DNA of 64,000 bases from Corynebacterium glyciniphilum AJ 3170 (GCF_007673095.1 NZ_VDYZ01000009.1:106804-170803), one strand, 5' to 3'; numbered from the stretch's first letter, positions 1 through 9,900 are shown. Numbers and translations are program-made. Notes: generated by a model from the sequence alone, not told the origin.

Positions 1-354
1 GTCCTGCTGGGCGGCGAGAAGCTCCCCGTGTCGCAGGAGAACGTACACCGTCACTCCGCCGTAGAAGCCCGCCACCAGAGAACCGATCCATGCCGCTGCC
101 TTGCCGAACACGGCGCACCGGGAGATGAACACCGGCGACATCTGCGAGCGGTCCTGCCCCACCTCCCCCTCGGCGATCCGACGCCGCACGGTCACCGCCA
201 GCACGCCGGCCACCACAGCGAAGATCCACAACGCGGTGGACCCGCTGACGCTCATCGAGGGAAAGCTGCCGTAGAAGACCCACACACCGGCGAAGGACAC
301 GACACCCGCGGCCACCGCCGAGGTGACGAGCAGCCCGACACTGGTCTGGTTCAT
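1..354 (-). CDS. DUF3180 family membrane protein (partial, 3' end outside window)
   Basis: This small membrane protein of unknown function usually follows folK in corynebacteria. The 118 codons visible begin MNQTSVGLLVTSAVAAGVVS. They show two hydrophobic helices near the N-terminus (about residues 6-28 and 35-52), a short basic linker (VRRRIAEGE) and a third helix near residues 80-105. The ATG at 354 overlaps the folK stop as ATGA, so translation is probably coupled. Another in-frame ATG lies three codons upstream at 363. The reading frame runs off the left edge. The family call rests on position and topology, not on a catalytic motif. Confidence 0.72.
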   Translation of the reverse strand, partial: MNQTSVGLLVTSAVAAGVVSFAGVWVFYGSFPSMSVSGSTALWIFAVVAGVLAVTVRRRIAEGEVGQDRSQMSPVFISRCAVFGKAAAWIGSLVAGFYGGVTVYVLLRHGELLAAQQD

Positions 355-929
355 GGGGCCCATCGTACGTCGGGAAGCACACGGATTCCCTCCGCCGTCC
401 CTGACGCGCCCGCCTCCGGACCCTCGCAGGCGGTCAGCCATTCCCGGACGGGGCGACCGTCCAACACGGCGTGTGGGTCAGCGTCCAGCCAGGGCACGAG
501 GACGAACGGCCGCTGGTGGGCCCACGGGTGCGGCAGGATGAGTTCCTCACCCCACCGACCGTCACTGCGGATGCCGGCGTAGTCGATGATGTCGATGTCG
601 AGGGTGCGTGGACCCCAGTGCCGGTCACGCACCCGACGCGCCACCTGCTCCAGGTCCTGGCAGTGTCGAAGCAGGGCCAACGGGTCGAGTGTGGTGCGGA
701 CGGTGAGGACGCAGTTACGGAACTCGTCCTGGTCGGTCACCCCCCACGGCGGGGTGGCGAACATCGCACTGGCGCTGACCGGGACGACCCCCTCAACGGC
801 CACGAGAGCGTCAGCGGCACGACGGATCTGCTCCTCGGGGCCGGACAGCGCACCCGGCAGGTTCGACCCGAAGGCCAGGACGGCCGGGACGGCCCGGTCA
901 GCAGAATCCTCAGGGGTGTGGTCGGTCAT
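351..929 (-). CDS. folK: 2-amino-4-hydroxy-6-hydroxymethyldihydropteridine pyrophosphokinase
   Basis: FolK transfers pyrophosphate from ATP to 6-hydroxymethyl-7,8-dihydropterin, giving the substrate for FolP. The 192-residue protein shows the family's N-terminal AFGSNL motif near residue 20. It also has the catalytic stretch RVRDRHWGPRTLDIDIIDY near residues 98-117, which holds the ATP-binding arginines and the two metal-binding aspartates of the DxD pair. Its length is normal for the family with a short acidic N-terminal extension. The start overlaps the end of folB by four bases, and the stop overlaps the downstream DUF3180 gene. It is the penultimate visible gene of the folE-folP-folB-folK run. 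Confidence 0.93.
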   Translation of the reverse strand: MTDHTPEDSADRAVPAVLAFGSNLPGALSGPEEQIRRAADALVAVEGVVPVSASAMFATPPWGVTDQDEFRNCVLTVRTTLDPLALLRHCQDLEQVARRVRDRHWGPRTLDIDIIDYAGIRSDGRWGEELILPHPWAHQRPFVLVPWLDADPHAVLDGRPVREWLTACEGPEAGASGTAEGIRVLPDVRWAP

Positions 930-1306
930 GTCCTGGTCCCGGGGGTTTTACGTGACCGGCGGGCGACCACGCGGACATCGGAGAACGGATGGTGGATCGG
1001 CGCATCCGGTTTGTGCACGGTGACTTCCACGGCGAGAACTCCCTCGACGTCGTTGATCTGGTCGGCGATCGACGCGGAGACCGTCTCGATCAGGTCCATG
1101 CTCGGTCCGGAGACAATCCCCACGGCGATGTCGGCGAGATCGACGTAGGAGATCGTCCTGGCGATGTCATCGTCGGCGACGGCGGCGGTGAAGTCCGTCC
1201 AGACCACCAGGTCGACGATGAACTTCTGCCCCTGCTCCTTCTCGAAGTCGTAGACACCGTGGTAGCCGTAGACCTCCAGTCCGGTCAGCTCGATACGGTC
1301 AGCCAC
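926..1306 (-). CDS. folB: Dihydroneopterin aldolase
   Basis: FolB cleaves 7,8-dihydroneopterin to 6-hydroxymethyldihydropterin and glycolaldehyde. The protein opens ADRIELTGLEVYGYHGVYDF, the usual FolB beginning with the Y-G-Y-H-G-V signature, and has the second conserved block ISYVDLADIA near residue 60. I chose the GTG at 1306, which gives 126 residues and an 8-bp overlap with folP (GTGGCTGA). An ATG-initiated version from 1369 would add 21 residues with no family counterpart. About 17 residues after the conserved core are basic and probably flexible. Translation is likely coupled to folP. Confidence 0.9.
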   Translation of the reverse strand: MADRIELTGLEVYGYHGVYDFEKEQGQKFIVDLVVWTDFTAAVADDDIARTISYVDLADIAVGIVSGPSMDLIETVSASIADQINDVEGVLAVEVTVHKPDAPIHHPFSDVRVVARRSRKTPGTRT

Positions 1307-2189
1307 GGCGGGCCCTCCATCCTTCAGGTAAAGCCGGACCGCGGCCGGTGGCCACGGACCGTGCGACATCCACGGCGGCGCGGTTCGCGGCGACGCTGTG
1401 GACGCGGACGGCCCAGGCGCCGGACGCTGCGGCGAGGGCGCTCACCGCCGCGGTCGCATCATCGGCCGACTCGGGCGTGCCCGGTGCTCCGTCCGGTCCC
1501 GGACGCAGCGCGGTGAGGAATCTTTTCCGGCTCGCACCGATGAGCACACGGTATCCCAGCGTCATGTAGGAACGCATACCTGCCAGCAGCGCCCAGTTGT
1601 CGTCGGCGTTCTTGGCGAAGCCGAGACCGGGGTCCAGGATGATGCGGTCGGGGTCGATGCCGGCGTGCTCGGCGCGGGACGCCAGGGACGGCAACAGGTC
1701 ACAGACGTCGGCGACGATGTCCCCTCCGTGGTCGGCACGTCCGGACGCGGACTCGAAGCGCTCCGCACGCCAGTGCATCAGGCAGTAGTCGACCCCGGAG
1801 TCCGCGACGGTGCGGTACATCGCGTCATCGGCCAGCCCGCCGGACACGTCGTTGACGATGTCGACCCCGGCCTCGATCGCCGCTGCAGCCGTCGACGCGC
1901 GCATCGTGTCGACGCTGGTGGTCACCCCTTCTGCGTGCAGTGCCCGAATGACGGGGACGACCCGCTCTGCCTCGAGTTCCGCCGGCACGCGCGTGGCGCC
2001 GGGCCGGGTCGACTCCCCACCGACGTCGATGATGTCCGCGCCGTCGGCGACCATGGCCCGGGCGTGCGTGAGAGCCCGGTCGGTGGTCGTCCACTCCCCT
2101 CCGTCGGAGAAGGAATCCTCGGTGACGTTGAGGATCCCCATCACTGCCGTCGTGGCCGTCGTCGCTGTCGTATCTGTCATGGCTGCCAT
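1299..2189 (-). CDS. folP: Dihydropteroate synthase
   Basis: FolP condenses 6-hydroxymethyldihydropterin pyrophosphate with p-aminobenzoate to give dihydropteroate, the step blocked by sulfonamides. The TIM-barrel motifs are all visible: MGILNVTEDSFSDGG near residue 17, DIIDVGGESTRPGA near 54, NDVSGG, DPGLGFAKNADDNWALL near 190, and GASRKRF near 220. A second ATG at 2180 (MTDTTATT) is an equally good start, because the first residues are a low-complexity Thr/Ala stretch. The gene lies 26 bp after folE and overlaps folB. Its length (296 aa) is typical. Confidence 0.94.
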   Translation of the reverse strand: MAAMTDTTATTATTAVMGILNVTEDSFSDGGEWTTTDRALTHARAMVADGADIIDVGGESTRPGATRVPAELEAERVVPVIRALHAEGVTTSVDTMRASTAAAAIEAGVDIVNDVSGGLADDAMYRTVADSGVDYCLMHWRAERFESASGRADHGGDIVADVCDLLPSLASRAEHAGIDPDRIILDPGLGFAKNADDNWALLAGMRSYMTLGYRVLIGASRKRFLTALRPGPDGAPGTPESADDATAAVSALAAASGAWAVRVHSVAANRAAVDVARSVATGRGPALPEGWRARRG

Positions 2190-2215
2190 CGCGGGGATGC
2201 CGTCCTGCCCGCCGC

Positions 2216-2830
2216 TCAGCGACCGCGGATGAGGCTGAGTGCCTCGGCGCGGGAGCGGGCGTCCTCACGGAAACCGCCACGGACCGCCGATGTCACGGTG
2301 GAGGCGCCCGGCTTCCGGATGCCCCGCATCGCCATGCACAGGTGCTCGGCCTCGATGACGACGATGACGGCGTGCGCCTGGAGCCGCTCCGAGACAGCGT
2401 CGGCGATCTGGCTGGTCAGACGCTCCTGGACCTGGGGGCGCTTGGCGTAGCCGTCGGCCAGCCGCGCGAGTTTCGACAGACCGGTGACCGTCCCCGACTC
2501 CCCGGGAATGTAGCCGATGTGGGCGTGTCCGTAGAACGGTACGAGATGGTGCTCGCAGGTGGAGTAGATCGGGATGTCCTTGACCAGGACGAGTTCGCGG
2601 TGGTCCTCGTTGAAGGCCTTGGCGAGTACCTCCGCCGGGTCCTCGTAGAGTCCACCGAAGGACTCACGGTACGCGCGGGCGACCCGCGCCGGAGTCTCCT
2701 GCAGCCCTTCCCGGTCCGGGTCCTCCCCCACGGCGAGCAGGAGTTCACGCACCGCAGCCTCGGCGCGCGCCTGGTCGAAGACCCGGCCGCCGTCGCGGCT
2801 GTTGTCACTGTCGGTCACAGAGTCGGTCAC
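2216..2830 (-). CDS. folE: GTP cyclohydrolase I
   Basis: FolE converts GTP to 7,8-dihydroneopterin triphosphate, the first step of folate synthesis. The 204-residue protein carries the zinc-site segment [18 protein letters not shown] near residue 96, [20 protein letters not shown] near 120, and the C-terminal zinc/substrate block [19 protein letters not shown] near 165. All catalytic Cys and His residues appear intact. It starts 9 bp after the ftsH stop and feeds directly into folP, so hpt, ftsH and the fol genes form one dense transcription unit. Confidence 0.95.
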   Translation of the reverse strand: MTDSVTDSDNSRDGGRVFDQARAEAAVRELLLAVGEDPDREGLQETPARVARAYRESFGGLYEDPAEVLAKAFNEDHRELVLVKDIPIYSTCEHHLVPFYGHAHIGYIPGESGTVTGLSKLARLADGYAKRPQVQERLTSQIADAVSERLQAHAVIVVIEAEHLCMAMRGIRKPGASTVTSAVRGGFREDARSRAEALSLIRGR

Positions 2831-2839
2831 GGTGTCAGA

Positions 2840-5194
2840 TCAGTCTTTCTCATCGGAGTCGTCAGGGCGGTGATGACGTCCACCGTCATGCTGGCCGCTG
2901 TTCTGGGCCCTCAGGTTACGCGTCGGCGCGTCGTCGCTTGTCCACGGGTTGTCCGGTTGTTCACTGTCCGGGAGCCGGAAACCACGCAACGGCTGGTCCC
3001 CGGCGCTCTCGGCACTCTCAGCCTCGCCGGACGTTCCGTAGCTGCTTTCACCGGGATGCCGGCCCGGTTCATCCGGATTCACCCGGTCCTGGCCGCCCCA
3101 CAGGTGGTCGGGGTGTGACTGCCCGCTCCACCGCCCGGGGGTGCGCGGTGCCTGCGGGTGGTCCTGCTTCTGCTCCAGTTCATCGGCCTGCTGGCGTCGG
3201 CGCCGCTCGATGCGGGCCTTGCGCGCCTCGGAGAAGAAGTCGTTGCGGGCGGGAAGTTCCTCGCCCCGCTCGCGCGCCAGCTCGGTGGGTGTCTTCACCG
3301 GCTCGCGGAAGTCCTTCGGGTGGTCGATGTCCTGGTTCGGGAAGATGTCGCTGACCTCGACCGGTTCCATGTCCTCGAAGATCGCCTCGAGGTCCGGACG
3401 GCGCAGCGTCTCCTTCTCCAGCAGCTTCTCGGCGAGACGGTCGAGGTAGTCGCGGTTGTCCCGCAGGATCCGGTAGGCCACCCCGTGTGCCTTCTCGATG
3501 AGCATACGGACCTGGTCGTCGATGGTCGCCGCCACAGCAGGCGAGTACTCCAGGGAGCCCTGCCCGCCCCTCCCGACGAAGGGGTCGCCCTGTTCCTCGC
3601 CGTACTTCACCGCACCGAGCTCCGGGCTCATGCCGTACTCGGTGACCATGGAGCGGGCGATCTTCGTCGCCTGCTCGATGTCGGCGGAGGCACCGGTGGT
3701 CGGCGATCCGAAGACGAGTTCCTCGGCTGAGCGGCCACCCATGGCGAAGACCAGGCGCGCGAAAAGTTCCGACCGGTTGTACATGCCCTTGTCGTCCTCC
3801 GGGACGGCCATCGCGTGACCGCCGGTACGGCCGCGGGCGAGGATGGTGACCTTGTAGACCCGCTCGATGTCCTTGATGCCCCAGGCGGCGAGGGTGTGAC
3901 CGCCCTCGTGGTAGGCGGTGACCTTCTTCTCATGCTCCGAGATGATCTTGGTGCTGCGTCGCGGACCACCGATGACCCGGTCGGTCGCCTCCTCGAGCGC
4001 ATCACCGGTGATGACGTTCCCGTCCACGCGGGCTGTCAGCAGCGCCGCCTCGTTCAGGACGTTGGCCAGGTCCGCACCGGACATACCCACCGTGCGCTTC
4101 GCCAGGGAGTTCAGGTCCACGTCCGGAGCCAGGGGCTTGCCCTCGGAGTGCACGCGCAGGATCTGCTCACGTCCGGCGATGTCGGGGTTGCTGACGGGAA
4201 TCTGACGGTCGAACCGCCCCGGTCGCAGCAACGCCGGGTCGAGGATGTCCGGACGGTTCGTCGCAGCCATCAGGATGACGTTCTCCCGGTCGCTGAAACC
4301 GTCCATCTCCACGAGCAGCTGGTTGAGTGTCTGCTCGCGCTCGTCATGGCCGCCGCCCATGCCGGCACCACGCTGGCGGCCCACCGCGTCGATCTCGTCG
4401 ACGAAGATGATGCAGGGGCTGTTCTCCTTGGCGGTCTTGAACAGGTCACGCACCCGGGAGGCGCCCACGCCGACGAACATCTCGACGAAGTCCGAACCGG
4501 AGATCGTGTAGAAGGGCACCCCGGCCTCGCCGGCCACCGCGCGGGCCAGAAGGGTCTTGCCCGTGCCGGGAGGCCCGTAGAGCAGGACGCCGCGGGGGAT
4601 CTTCGCCCCGAGGTGCTCGTAGCGCTCCGGATTCTGCAGGAAGTCACGGATCTCGTCGAGCTCCTCGACCGCCTCGTCCGCACCCGCGACATTGTCGAAG
4701 GTGGTGTCCGGGTTGTCGACGTTGAGTTCCTTGGCCTTCGACTTGCCGATATTGAACGCCCCACCCGGGCCGCCCTGCATCCTCGTGAGGAAGAACAGCA
4801 GCAGGCCACCGATCAGCAGGATCGGCAGCAGCATGACCAGCAGGGAGCCGAGGATGCTGTCCTGGGTGACGTTGGTGGTGTAACTGTCGGCGTCCGACGC
4901 CTCGACGCGGTCGAAGACGGTGTCGGCGGCCCGCGCAGGGTACTGGGCGGTGACCTGGTCGATCCCGTCCTTGCCGTCGACACTGATGTCGTTGCGCAGC
5001 GTCATCTGCAACTGCTGCTCACGGTCGTTGATCTGCACCTCGGCGACATTGTTGTCGTCGAACTGCTGCATGGCCACTGACGTGTCGACGTCGTCGTAAC
5101 CGCGGGTGGAGTCGGTGAGGACACCGAAAGCGTAGATGACGACGAGAACCGCGGCGGCGATGGCGGCGATCCTCAGAACCCTCTTCTTGTTCAT
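2840..5194 (-). CDS. ftsH: ATP-dependent zinc metalloprotease FtsH
   Basis: FtsH is a membrane-anchored AAA+ protease that extracts and degrades membrane and cytosolic proteins. An N-terminal helix (residues about 7-27) and a second near 112-137 flank a ~85-residue extracytoplasmic domain. The ATPase domain has Walker A GPPGTGKT near 202, Walker [13 protein letters not shown], and the second region of homology [19 protein letters not shown]. The zinc site HEGGH lies near 424. The last ~130 residues are a charged, Pro/Gly-rich, probably disordered tail typical of corynebacterial and mycobacterial FtsH. I used the ATG at 5194 (MNKKRVLRI); upstream in-frame codons have no family support. It lies 38 bp downstream of hpt. 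Confidence 0.95.
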   Translation of the reverse strand: MNKKRVLRIAAIAAAVLVVIYAFGVLTDSTRGYDDVDTSVAMQQFDDNNVAEVQINDREQQLQMTLRNDISVDGKDGIDQVTAQYPARAADTVFDRVEASDADSYTTNVTQDSILGSLLVMLLPILLIGGLLLFFLTRMQGGPGGAFNIGKSKAKELNVDNPDTTFDNVAGADEAVEELDEIRDFLQNPERYEHLGAKIPRGVLLYGPPGTGKTLLARAVAGEAGVPFYTISGSDFVEMFVGVGASRVRDLFKTAKENSPCIIFVDEIDAVGRQRGAGMGGGHDEREQTLNQLLVEMDGFSDRENVILMAATNRPDILDPALLRPGRFDRQIPVSNPDIAGREQILRVHSEGKPLAPDVDLNSLAKRTVGMSGADLANVLNEAALLTARVDGNVITGDALEEATDRVIGGPRRSTKIISEHEKKVTAYHEGGHTLAAWGIKDIERVYKVTILARGRTGGHAMAVPEDDKGMYNRSELFARLVFAMGGRSAEELVFGSPTTGASADIEQATKIARSMVTEYGMSPELGAVKYGEEQGDPFVGRGGQGSLEYSPAVAATIDDQVRMLIEKAHGVAYRILRDNRDYLDRLAEKLLEKETLRRPDLEAIFEDMEPVEVSDIFPNQDIDHPKDFREPVKTPTELARERGEELPARNDFFSEARKARIERRRRQQADELEQKQDHPQAPRTPGRWSGQSHPDHLWGGQDRVNPDEPGRHPGESSYGTSGEAESAESAGDQPLRGFRLPDSEQPDNPWTSDDAPTRNLRAQNSGQHDGGRHHRPDDSDEKD

Positions 5195-5232
5195 AGTCCC
5201 ACTAGCGTATCGCAGGACCGGACATACCGTTC

Positions 5233-5811
5233 CTAGCTGTACACGCTGGGGCGCAGCGTCCCGACCCACGGCAGGTCACGGTAACGCTCCGCGTAGTCCA
5301 GGCCGTAACCGACCACGAAATCGCTGGGGATGTCGAACCCGATGTCGGTCGTCTCCACGTCACGCTCCACCGCATCGGGCTTACGCAGCAGGGTGACCAC
5401 CTCGAGGCTCTTGGGGCCCCGTCCCTTCAGGTGGTCCACCAACCAGTGCAGGGTGATGCCGGACTCGATGATGTCCTCGAGAATGATCACGTTCCGACCG
5501 GCGATGTCGCGGGTCAGGTCCATGCGGATCTCCACGGTGCCGGAGGACTCCGCCGACTGACCGTAGGTGGACAGGGCCATGAACTCCATCTGCGTGGGAA
5601 TGTCCATCGCCCGGGCGAAGTCCGCGATGAAGTAGGTCGCCCCCTTGAGCACACAGAGCAGGATCGTGTCCTCGTCCTCACCCCGGTAGCGGTCGCTGGC
5701 GGCCTTCGCCATCTCGGCGATCCGGGCGTGGAGTGTGGCTTCGTCGACGAGAACACCCTCGACGTCGTCGTGGTAACAGTTGTCGGGTACGTCGGCGCTC
5801 TTGGCGATCAT
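5233..5811 (-). CDS. hpt: Hypoxanthine(-guanine) phosphoribosyltransferase
   Basis: This enzyme salvages hypoxanthine and guanine with PRPP to make IMP and GMP. The 192-residue protein has the PRPP-binding loop [14 protein letters not shown], preceded by the hinge [12 protein letters not shown]. The C-terminal [21 protein letters not shown] is a typical HPRT purine-binding and metal segment. The ATG at 5811 overlaps the tilS stop by one base (TGATG), which indicates translational coupling. The tilS-hpt-ftsH order is widespread in Actinobacteria and Firmicutes. Confidence 0.94.
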   Translation of the reverse strand: MIAKSADVPDNCYHDDVEGVLVDEATLHARIAEMAKAASDRYRGEDEDTILLCVLKGATYFIADFARAMDIPTQMEFMALSTYGQSAESSGTVEIRMDLTRDIAGRNVIILEDIIESGITLHWLVDHLKGRGPKSLEVVTLLRKPDAVERDVETTDIGFDIPSDFVVGYGLDYAERYRDLPWVGTLRPSVYS

Positions 5812-6869
5812 CACGGGGTCCTGTCCTCTTGCTCTAGTACTAGCTGACTGCCGGTGGTCGTCCGACGGCGACGCACCACCAGTCGACGGGTGCCTCCCAT
5901 TGTAGAGGTCCGGGACAGTGCCGACGGCGACCCGGTCTCCGGATACGGCACCGCGACGGCCCCCTGCCCGTGCCAGTCGGCGACCAGAGCGTCCAGCGCC
6001 TCCAGATGCCGCGAGGTCAACGGCCCCACCCGCGACCCCAACCACCGACGCAGGACGCGTCGACGCAGGGGACCGGGATGCTCGACGAGTACGCCGACCG
6101 GGAGAACTGCCGAATCACTCCCGCCGACCGCGGACAGCACCCGTCGTGCCTGGTCGTCGAGCAGGTCAGCGTCCTCCCGGAGCAGCCGGGCCGAGCGCGC
6201 CAGCGCGTCACCGACATGCTCACCGAGGATCTCCCGCGCCAGGGGCAGCAGCTCGTTGCGGACCCGCGAACGCAGCACGGTGGCACTGGCGTTGTGCGGG
6301 TCGTGCCAGACGTCGATTCCGAGCTCGGCACAGCTGCCGAGGGTGTCGGCGCGGGTCGCGTGAAGCAGCGGACGTCCGAGCCACCCGGCTCCCGCCGAGA
6401 CAACGGGGTGGTCACCGGCGACCTCCCGCAACCCGGCGAGGCTCCCCGTCCCCGACCCCCGCGCCAGCGCCAGCAGCAGCCCCTCAGCGTCATCGTCGGC
6501 GGTGTGTGCCACGAGGACGGGACGTCCTGCCGCGCACTCCCCCAACGCGCGGTACCGTGCGTCCCGGGCGGCCGCCTCCCCCGGACCTGTGACCTGTACC
6601 CGCACTGTCCGTGCCGTCGCCCCCAGCGCCCTGCAGGTCCGCGCCGCCTCGCGGGCCACCTGGGCAGAACCGTCCTGCAGGCCGTGGTCGACGGTCACGG
6701 TGGTCACGTCGAGCCCCGTATGCACACACGCCGCGGCCAGTGCCAGCGAGTCCCCTCCGCCCGACACTCCGCAGACGACGGCGTCTCCCCGGGACAGGCA
6801 CGGAGCGTGTGCCGAGAGGAAACGCCGCAGGCTGTGACGGACCTCGAGGGTGTGGGGCGTGTCAATCAT
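5811..6869 (-). CDS. tilS: tRNA(Ile)-lysidine synthetase
   Basis: TilS uses ATP and lysine to change C34 of the CAU-anticodon isoleucine tRNA to lysidine. The 352-residue protein has the N-terminal PP-loop VCGVSGGGDSLALAAA near residue 35, followed by TVDHGLQDGSA and the VAHTADDDAEGLLLALARGSG segment of the N-type ATPase fold. The helical TilS substrate-binding domain follows (residues about 230-310). The protein is short at the C-terminus compared with E. coli TilS, as is usual in actinobacteria. It starts 16 bp below dacB and overlaps hpt by one base. Confidence 0.93.
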   Translation of the reverse strand: MIDTPHTLEVRHSLRRFLSAHAPCLSRGDAVVCGVSGGGDSLALAAACVHTGLDVTTVTVDHGLQDGSAQVAREAARTCRALGATARTVRVQVTGPGEAAARDARYRALGECAAGRPVLVAHTADDDAEGLLLALARGSGTGSLAGLREVAGDHPVVSAGAGWLGRPLLHATRADTLGSCAELGIDVWHDPHNASATVLRSRVRNELLPLAREILGEHVGDALARSARLLREDADLLDDQARRVLSAVGGSDSAVLPVGVLVEHPGPLRRRVLRRWLGSRVGPLTSRHLEALDALVADWHGQGAVAVPYPETGSPSALSRTSTMGGTRRLVVRRRRTTTGSQLVLEQEDRTP

Positions 6870-6884
6870 GCGCCGCTCTCCGGC

Positions 6885-8234
6885 TCATGTCGCCGAACGC
6901 AGGGCGGCCGCGAGCCGGTCCAACGCCGCCCGGCCCTCGTCGGCATCCGAGCCGTTCGACAGGAACGCGAAACTCAGGGTCCGGCCCGACTCGGTGGTCA
7001 CCGTGCCCGCCAACGTGTTCACCCCGTCCAGGGTTCCGGTCTTCGCACGCACCCACCCGGCGCCACCGGTGGCACCGGAGCCGTCTCCGTACCGGTCGAG
7101 CAGGGTGCCGTTACCCGCGGCGACGGGTAGTCCGTCCAGCATCACCCGCAGATCGTCGTCCGTCCCGGCGGCCGTGATGATGCCGTCGAGGATGCGGGCG
7201 TTGAGCCGGTTGCTCTCGCTCATCCCGGAGTTGTCCCGCAACACCACCTTGCTGACGTCCAGCCCCTCCTCCGTCAATGCCGCGAGGGTCGCTTTCGTCG
7301 CCCCGTCGAACGTCGGATCCTCGCCACGCGCCTGCGCGACCTCCCGACCGACCGCCTCAGCGAGCAGGTTGTCACTGTGCAGGAGCATGTCGCGGATTCG
7401 CGTGCTCAGTGTCGCGGAGTACACCGTCGCCAGTGCCGACTCGTCGCTGACGTCGACTGCGCTGTCGGTCACCGAGACTGTCGCCCCGTCGGCCCCCAGC
7501 GCCGACGCCAGAGCATCGCCCACGTCAGAGGCCGGGGTCGTCGACCGCGGCGAGTAGGAGTCCGTGGGATCCAACCGCCCGGCGTCGAGCATCACCGCCG
7601 ACAGCGGGGCCACGTTGCCGGCACCGATGTCGTCACGCGACCAGGTCCTGTTGAACAGCGACCCGGCGCGCGCCGAATTATCCACGACGATCTCGGTGAT
7701 ATCGGTGCCGCCCAACGCATCGGTGACCTGTGTAGCAAGGTCATCGATATTGGCCGGGGACGTGAAGAAGCCCGACCCCTCGGACCGTTCGAGGGTGATG
7801 TCCCCGTCGCCCTTCAGGACGATCTGGCCCGGCTTCGCCCCCGGGTACACCGTTGTCGCGACCCGTTCGTCCTCATCAAGGGTGACGAGGGCTGCGGTCG
7901 CCGTCGCCAGCTTCGTGGCGGAGGCGGGCACCAGCATGGTGTCCGGGTTCTCCGACCACACCTCCTCGCCTGTGGCGATGTCCGTGACGTGCCCGGACAA
8001 CCGTCCCAAGGCGGGATCAGACGCCGGCCTCGCGAGCTCGTCGCTGACGTCCGGAGCGGGGCCGTCCGTCTGTGCCGGTGCCAGGACGGGCGACGGCTCG
8101 GGCAACGGTTGCGCATCCGCCACGGTGTAGGCGTTGCGCTGGTGGATCACCAGCGCGGCAACCACCACCACGATGACGGCCACGAGGAAAGCCAGGATGC
8201 CGTACAACCAACGGCGCGAGGCGGACTTGCTCAT
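6885..8234 (-). CDS. dacB: D-alanyl-D-alanine carboxypeptidase/endopeptidase (PBP4 type, peptidase S13)
   Basis: This extracytoplasmic penicillin-binding protein trims or cleaves peptidoglycan stem peptides. An N-terminal signal anchor (residues about 9-31, LYGILAFLVAVIVVVVAAL) precedes a Pro-rich linker. The S13 motifs follow in order: SATK with the nucleophile Ser near residue 108, SESN near 328, and KTG in RAKTGTLDGVN near 395. The start at 8234 (MSKSASRRW) has AGGAAGG 12 bases upstream. An in-frame ATG at 8273 would add 13 residues. The ppa-dacB-tilS-hpt-ftsH neighbourhood is characteristic of corynebacteria. Confidence 0.9.
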   Translation of the reverse strand: MSKSASRRWLYGILAFLVAVIVVVVAALVIHQRNAYTVADAQPLPEPSPVLAPAQTDGPAPDVSDELARPASDPALGRLSGHVTDIATGEEVWSENPDTMLVPASATKLATATAALVTLDEDERVATTVYPGAKPGQIVLKGDGDITLERSEGSGFFTSPANIDDLATQVTDALGGTDITEIVVDNSARAGSLFNRTWSRDDIGAGNVAPLSAVMLDAGRLDPTDSYSPRSTTPASDVGDALASALGADGATVSVTDSAVDVSDESALATVYSATLSTRIRDMLLHSDNLLAEAVGREVAQARGEDPTFDGATKATLAALTEEGLDVSKVVLRDNSGMSESNRLNARILDGIITAAGTDDDLRVMLDGLPVAAGNGTLLDRYGDGSGATGGAGWVRAKTGTLDGVNTLAGTVTTESGRTLSFAFLSNGSDADEGRAALDRLAAALRSAT

Positions 8235-8380
8235 CGGGGCATCGATGCCTTCCTGCGAGGGAGCTGAATGCATGTAGGACCACACCAGAGTATCCGACGA
8301 CCAGAGGAGTACCGAAGGACCGTCCGGTCCGTCCCCGGAGGTTCCCCTGTATTCTCCTGCGCCGACCGGGTGACGGACCG

Positions 8381-8386
8381 TAGTGT
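8381..8386 (+). promoter_or_regulatory. -10 box of SRPBCC gene
   Basis: TAGTGT ends 7 bases before the ATG at 8394. There is no room for a ribosome binding site, so the mRNA is probably leaderless. Confidence 0.45.
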
Positions 8387-8393
8387 CAGAACC

Positions 8394-8858
8394 ATGACGA
8401 CCGAGCTGCTCACCACCACCCGCACGATCAACGCCACCCCCGAGAAGGTCTGGGCCGTTGTCTCCGACCTCACGGCCATGGGCGACCGCAGCCCCCAGTG
8501 CAAGAAGATGTTGGTCCTGGGCGGCACCCCCGGAGTCGGTACTACCACGCTGAACCTGAACCGCCGCGGCGTCCTGTTCTGGCCCACCTGGTCGAAGATC
8601 ACCCGATGGTCGCCGAATGACGGTCTCGAGTGGCGCGTCCCCATCAACGGCTCGAGGTGGCGGTTCGAACTCACCGACAACGGCGACGGCACCACCGAGC
8701 TCACCGAGTCGCGCATCGTCGACGGTGACACATCCCTGATCTCGCGCGCCATGGTCGCGACCGCCCTGGGCGGAAACGAGACGTTCGAATCCGAGTTGAA
8801 GACGGGGATGGACCGGACCCTGGCGGCAATCGCCGACTCCGCTGAGCGGGCAGGGTAA
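8394..8858 (+). CDS. SRPBCC (START/Bet v1-like) family protein
   Basis: This 154-residue protein has the SRPBCC beta-grip ligand-binding fold of the polyketide cyclase/dehydrase group. It opens [22 protein letters not shown], where the pattern "I.A.PE.VW.V..D" marks the first strand and helix. A central basic beta stretch ([20 protein letters not shown]) and a C-terminal amphipathic helix ([20 protein letters not shown]) follow. The ligand is not predictable. I chose the ATG at 8394 rather than 8268 because the family motif begins there. It lies divergent from dacB and just before ppa. Confidence 0.82.
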   Translation: MTTELLTTTRTINATPEKVWAVVSDLTAMGDRSPQCKKMLVLGGTPGVGTTTLNLNRRGVLFWPTWSKITRWSPNDGLEWRVPINGSRWRFELTDNGDGTTELTESRIVDGDTSLISRAMVATALGGNETFESELKTGMDRTLAAIADSAERAG

Positions 8859-8861
8859 ACT
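8856..8861 (+). promoter_or_regulatory. -10 box of ppa
   Basis: TAAACT overlaps the SRPBCC stop codon and ends 8 bases before the ppa ATG at 8870. This suggests a leaderless ppa transcript separate from any read-through. Confidence 0.45.
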
Positions 8862-8869
8862 CACGACCC

Positions 8870-9343
8870 ATGAGCATCGAAGTCACCATCGAAATCCCCA
8901 AGGGTTCCCGCAACAAGTACGAGGTCGACCACAAGACCGGCAAGGTCTACCTGGACCGTTACCTCTTCACCCCGATGGCCTACCCGGCGGACTACGGGTT
9001 CATCGACGAGACCCTCGGCGAGGACGGCGACCCGTTGGACGCCCTGGTGATCCTGCCGGAGTCCGTCTTCCCGGGTGTCATCGTCGAGGCCCGCCCGGTC
9101 GGTGTCTTCAAGATGACCGACGAGGCCGGCGGCGACGACAAGCTGCTCTGCGTCGTCGACGACGTGCGCTACGAGAAGTTCCAGGACATCAACGACATCG
9201 CCCAGGACGTCAAGGACGAGATCGAGCACTTCTTCGTCCACTACAAGGACCTGGAGCCCGGCAAGGAAGTCAACGGCTCCGGCTGGGGCGACAAAGCCGA
9301 GGCCGAGCGGATCCTCGCCGAGGCCGTGGAGCGCCACAAGTAG
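8870..9343 (+). CDS. ppa: Inorganic pyrophosphatase
   Basis: This soluble family I pyrophosphatase hydrolyses PPi to two phosphates and so drives biosynthetic reactions forward. The 157-residue protein has the metal-binding signature [11 protein letters not shown] near residue 55, preceded by the [16 protein letters not shown] block. The conserved substrate-binding [15 protein letters not shown] and the C-terminal HYKDLEPGK lie near 100 and 128. All active-site acidic residues are visible and the length is normal. It stands at the left edge of the palindrome-bounded ATPase insert, 21 bp before the first palindrome. Confidence 0.96.
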   Translation: MSIEVTIEIPKGSRNKYEVDHKTGKVYLDRYLFTPMAYPADYGFIDETLGEDGDPLDALVILPESVFPGVIVEARPVGVFKMTDEAGGDDKLLCVVDDVRYEKFQDINDIAQDVKDEIEHFFVHYKDLEPGKEVNGSGWGDKAEAERILAEAVERHK

Positions 9344-9364
9344 GACAGGCGGGGACCGCAAGCA

Positions 9365-9414
9365 CGTTTTATGACTCTTTATGAGTCGGGCAACTCATGA
9401 AGAGTCATAAAACG
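9365..9414. repeat. Left terminal palindrome of the ATPase element
   Basis: This 50-bp palindrome has 22-bp arms with one mismatch and a 6-base loop CGGGCA. Its 44-bp core (9368-9411) has the arm TTTATGACTCTTTATGAGT and matches the reverse complement of the right palindrome at 11591-11634 in 43 of 44 positions, loop included. It is AT-rich against a GC-rich background. It also covers the -35 region expected for the ATPase gene. Confidence 0.9.
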
Positions 9415-9417
9415 CAG

Positions 9418-9423
9418 TAGTCT
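9418..9423 (+). promoter_or_regulatory. -10 box of the ATPase gene
   Basis: TAGTCT lies just outside the left palindrome and ends 7 bases before the ATG at 9431. The matching -35 position falls within the palindrome arm, so the palindrome could serve as an operator as well as an element end. Confidence 0.4.
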
Positions 9424-9900
9424 CGGAGGTATGCAGCCGAGCCCCTTCACCCCAAGTTCCGTGAGTACGAGCGTGCCGGGACGACAGAAGAACATCGAGG
9501 ACTTCCACCAGCAGCTCGCCTATACGTCACAGTTCCGCAAGCTGGGTGGCCAGATCAACGTCACCGTCGGCCCCCGGGGTATCGGCAAGACAAGTCTGCT
9601 TCGTTACCTGCAGACCACCGTTGGGACGGCAGGTTTCCAGACCGTGTGAGTCACCGCAGGCGACGGCCCGTTCCTCCAGTCGCTGAGTGAGTCCATCGAC
9701 CGTTTGTCCTCCACGTGGCAGGAGGCGCTGCGTAAGCAACTCTCCGGGTTACTGCGTAGACTGTCTGTCACCATCGGCGGTATCGGTGTGACGGTCTCGT
9801 CCGATCCGTCTTCCGCGGCCACCCCTGCGAGTACCGGACGCGCACTTCAGGATGTCATTACCGCCGCGACCGACGGGTCGTAGACAACGGAGCGTCCGGG

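Noticed and set aside
28..582. Plus-strand open frame over the DUF3180 and folK genes
   Set aside because: Arg/His-rich composition typical of antisense shadows; the minus-strand genes have clear family motifs and overlaps.
8660..8680. GGTTCGAACTC, similar to a tRNA T-loop
   Set aside because: It lies in the coding frame of the SRPBCC gene and no acceptor or anticodon stems can be formed around it.
9369..9412. Left palindrome as an intrinsic terminator for ppa
   Set aside because: The stem is AT-rich with no following T-run, and its near-identical inverted partner 2.2 kb away is better explained as an element end.
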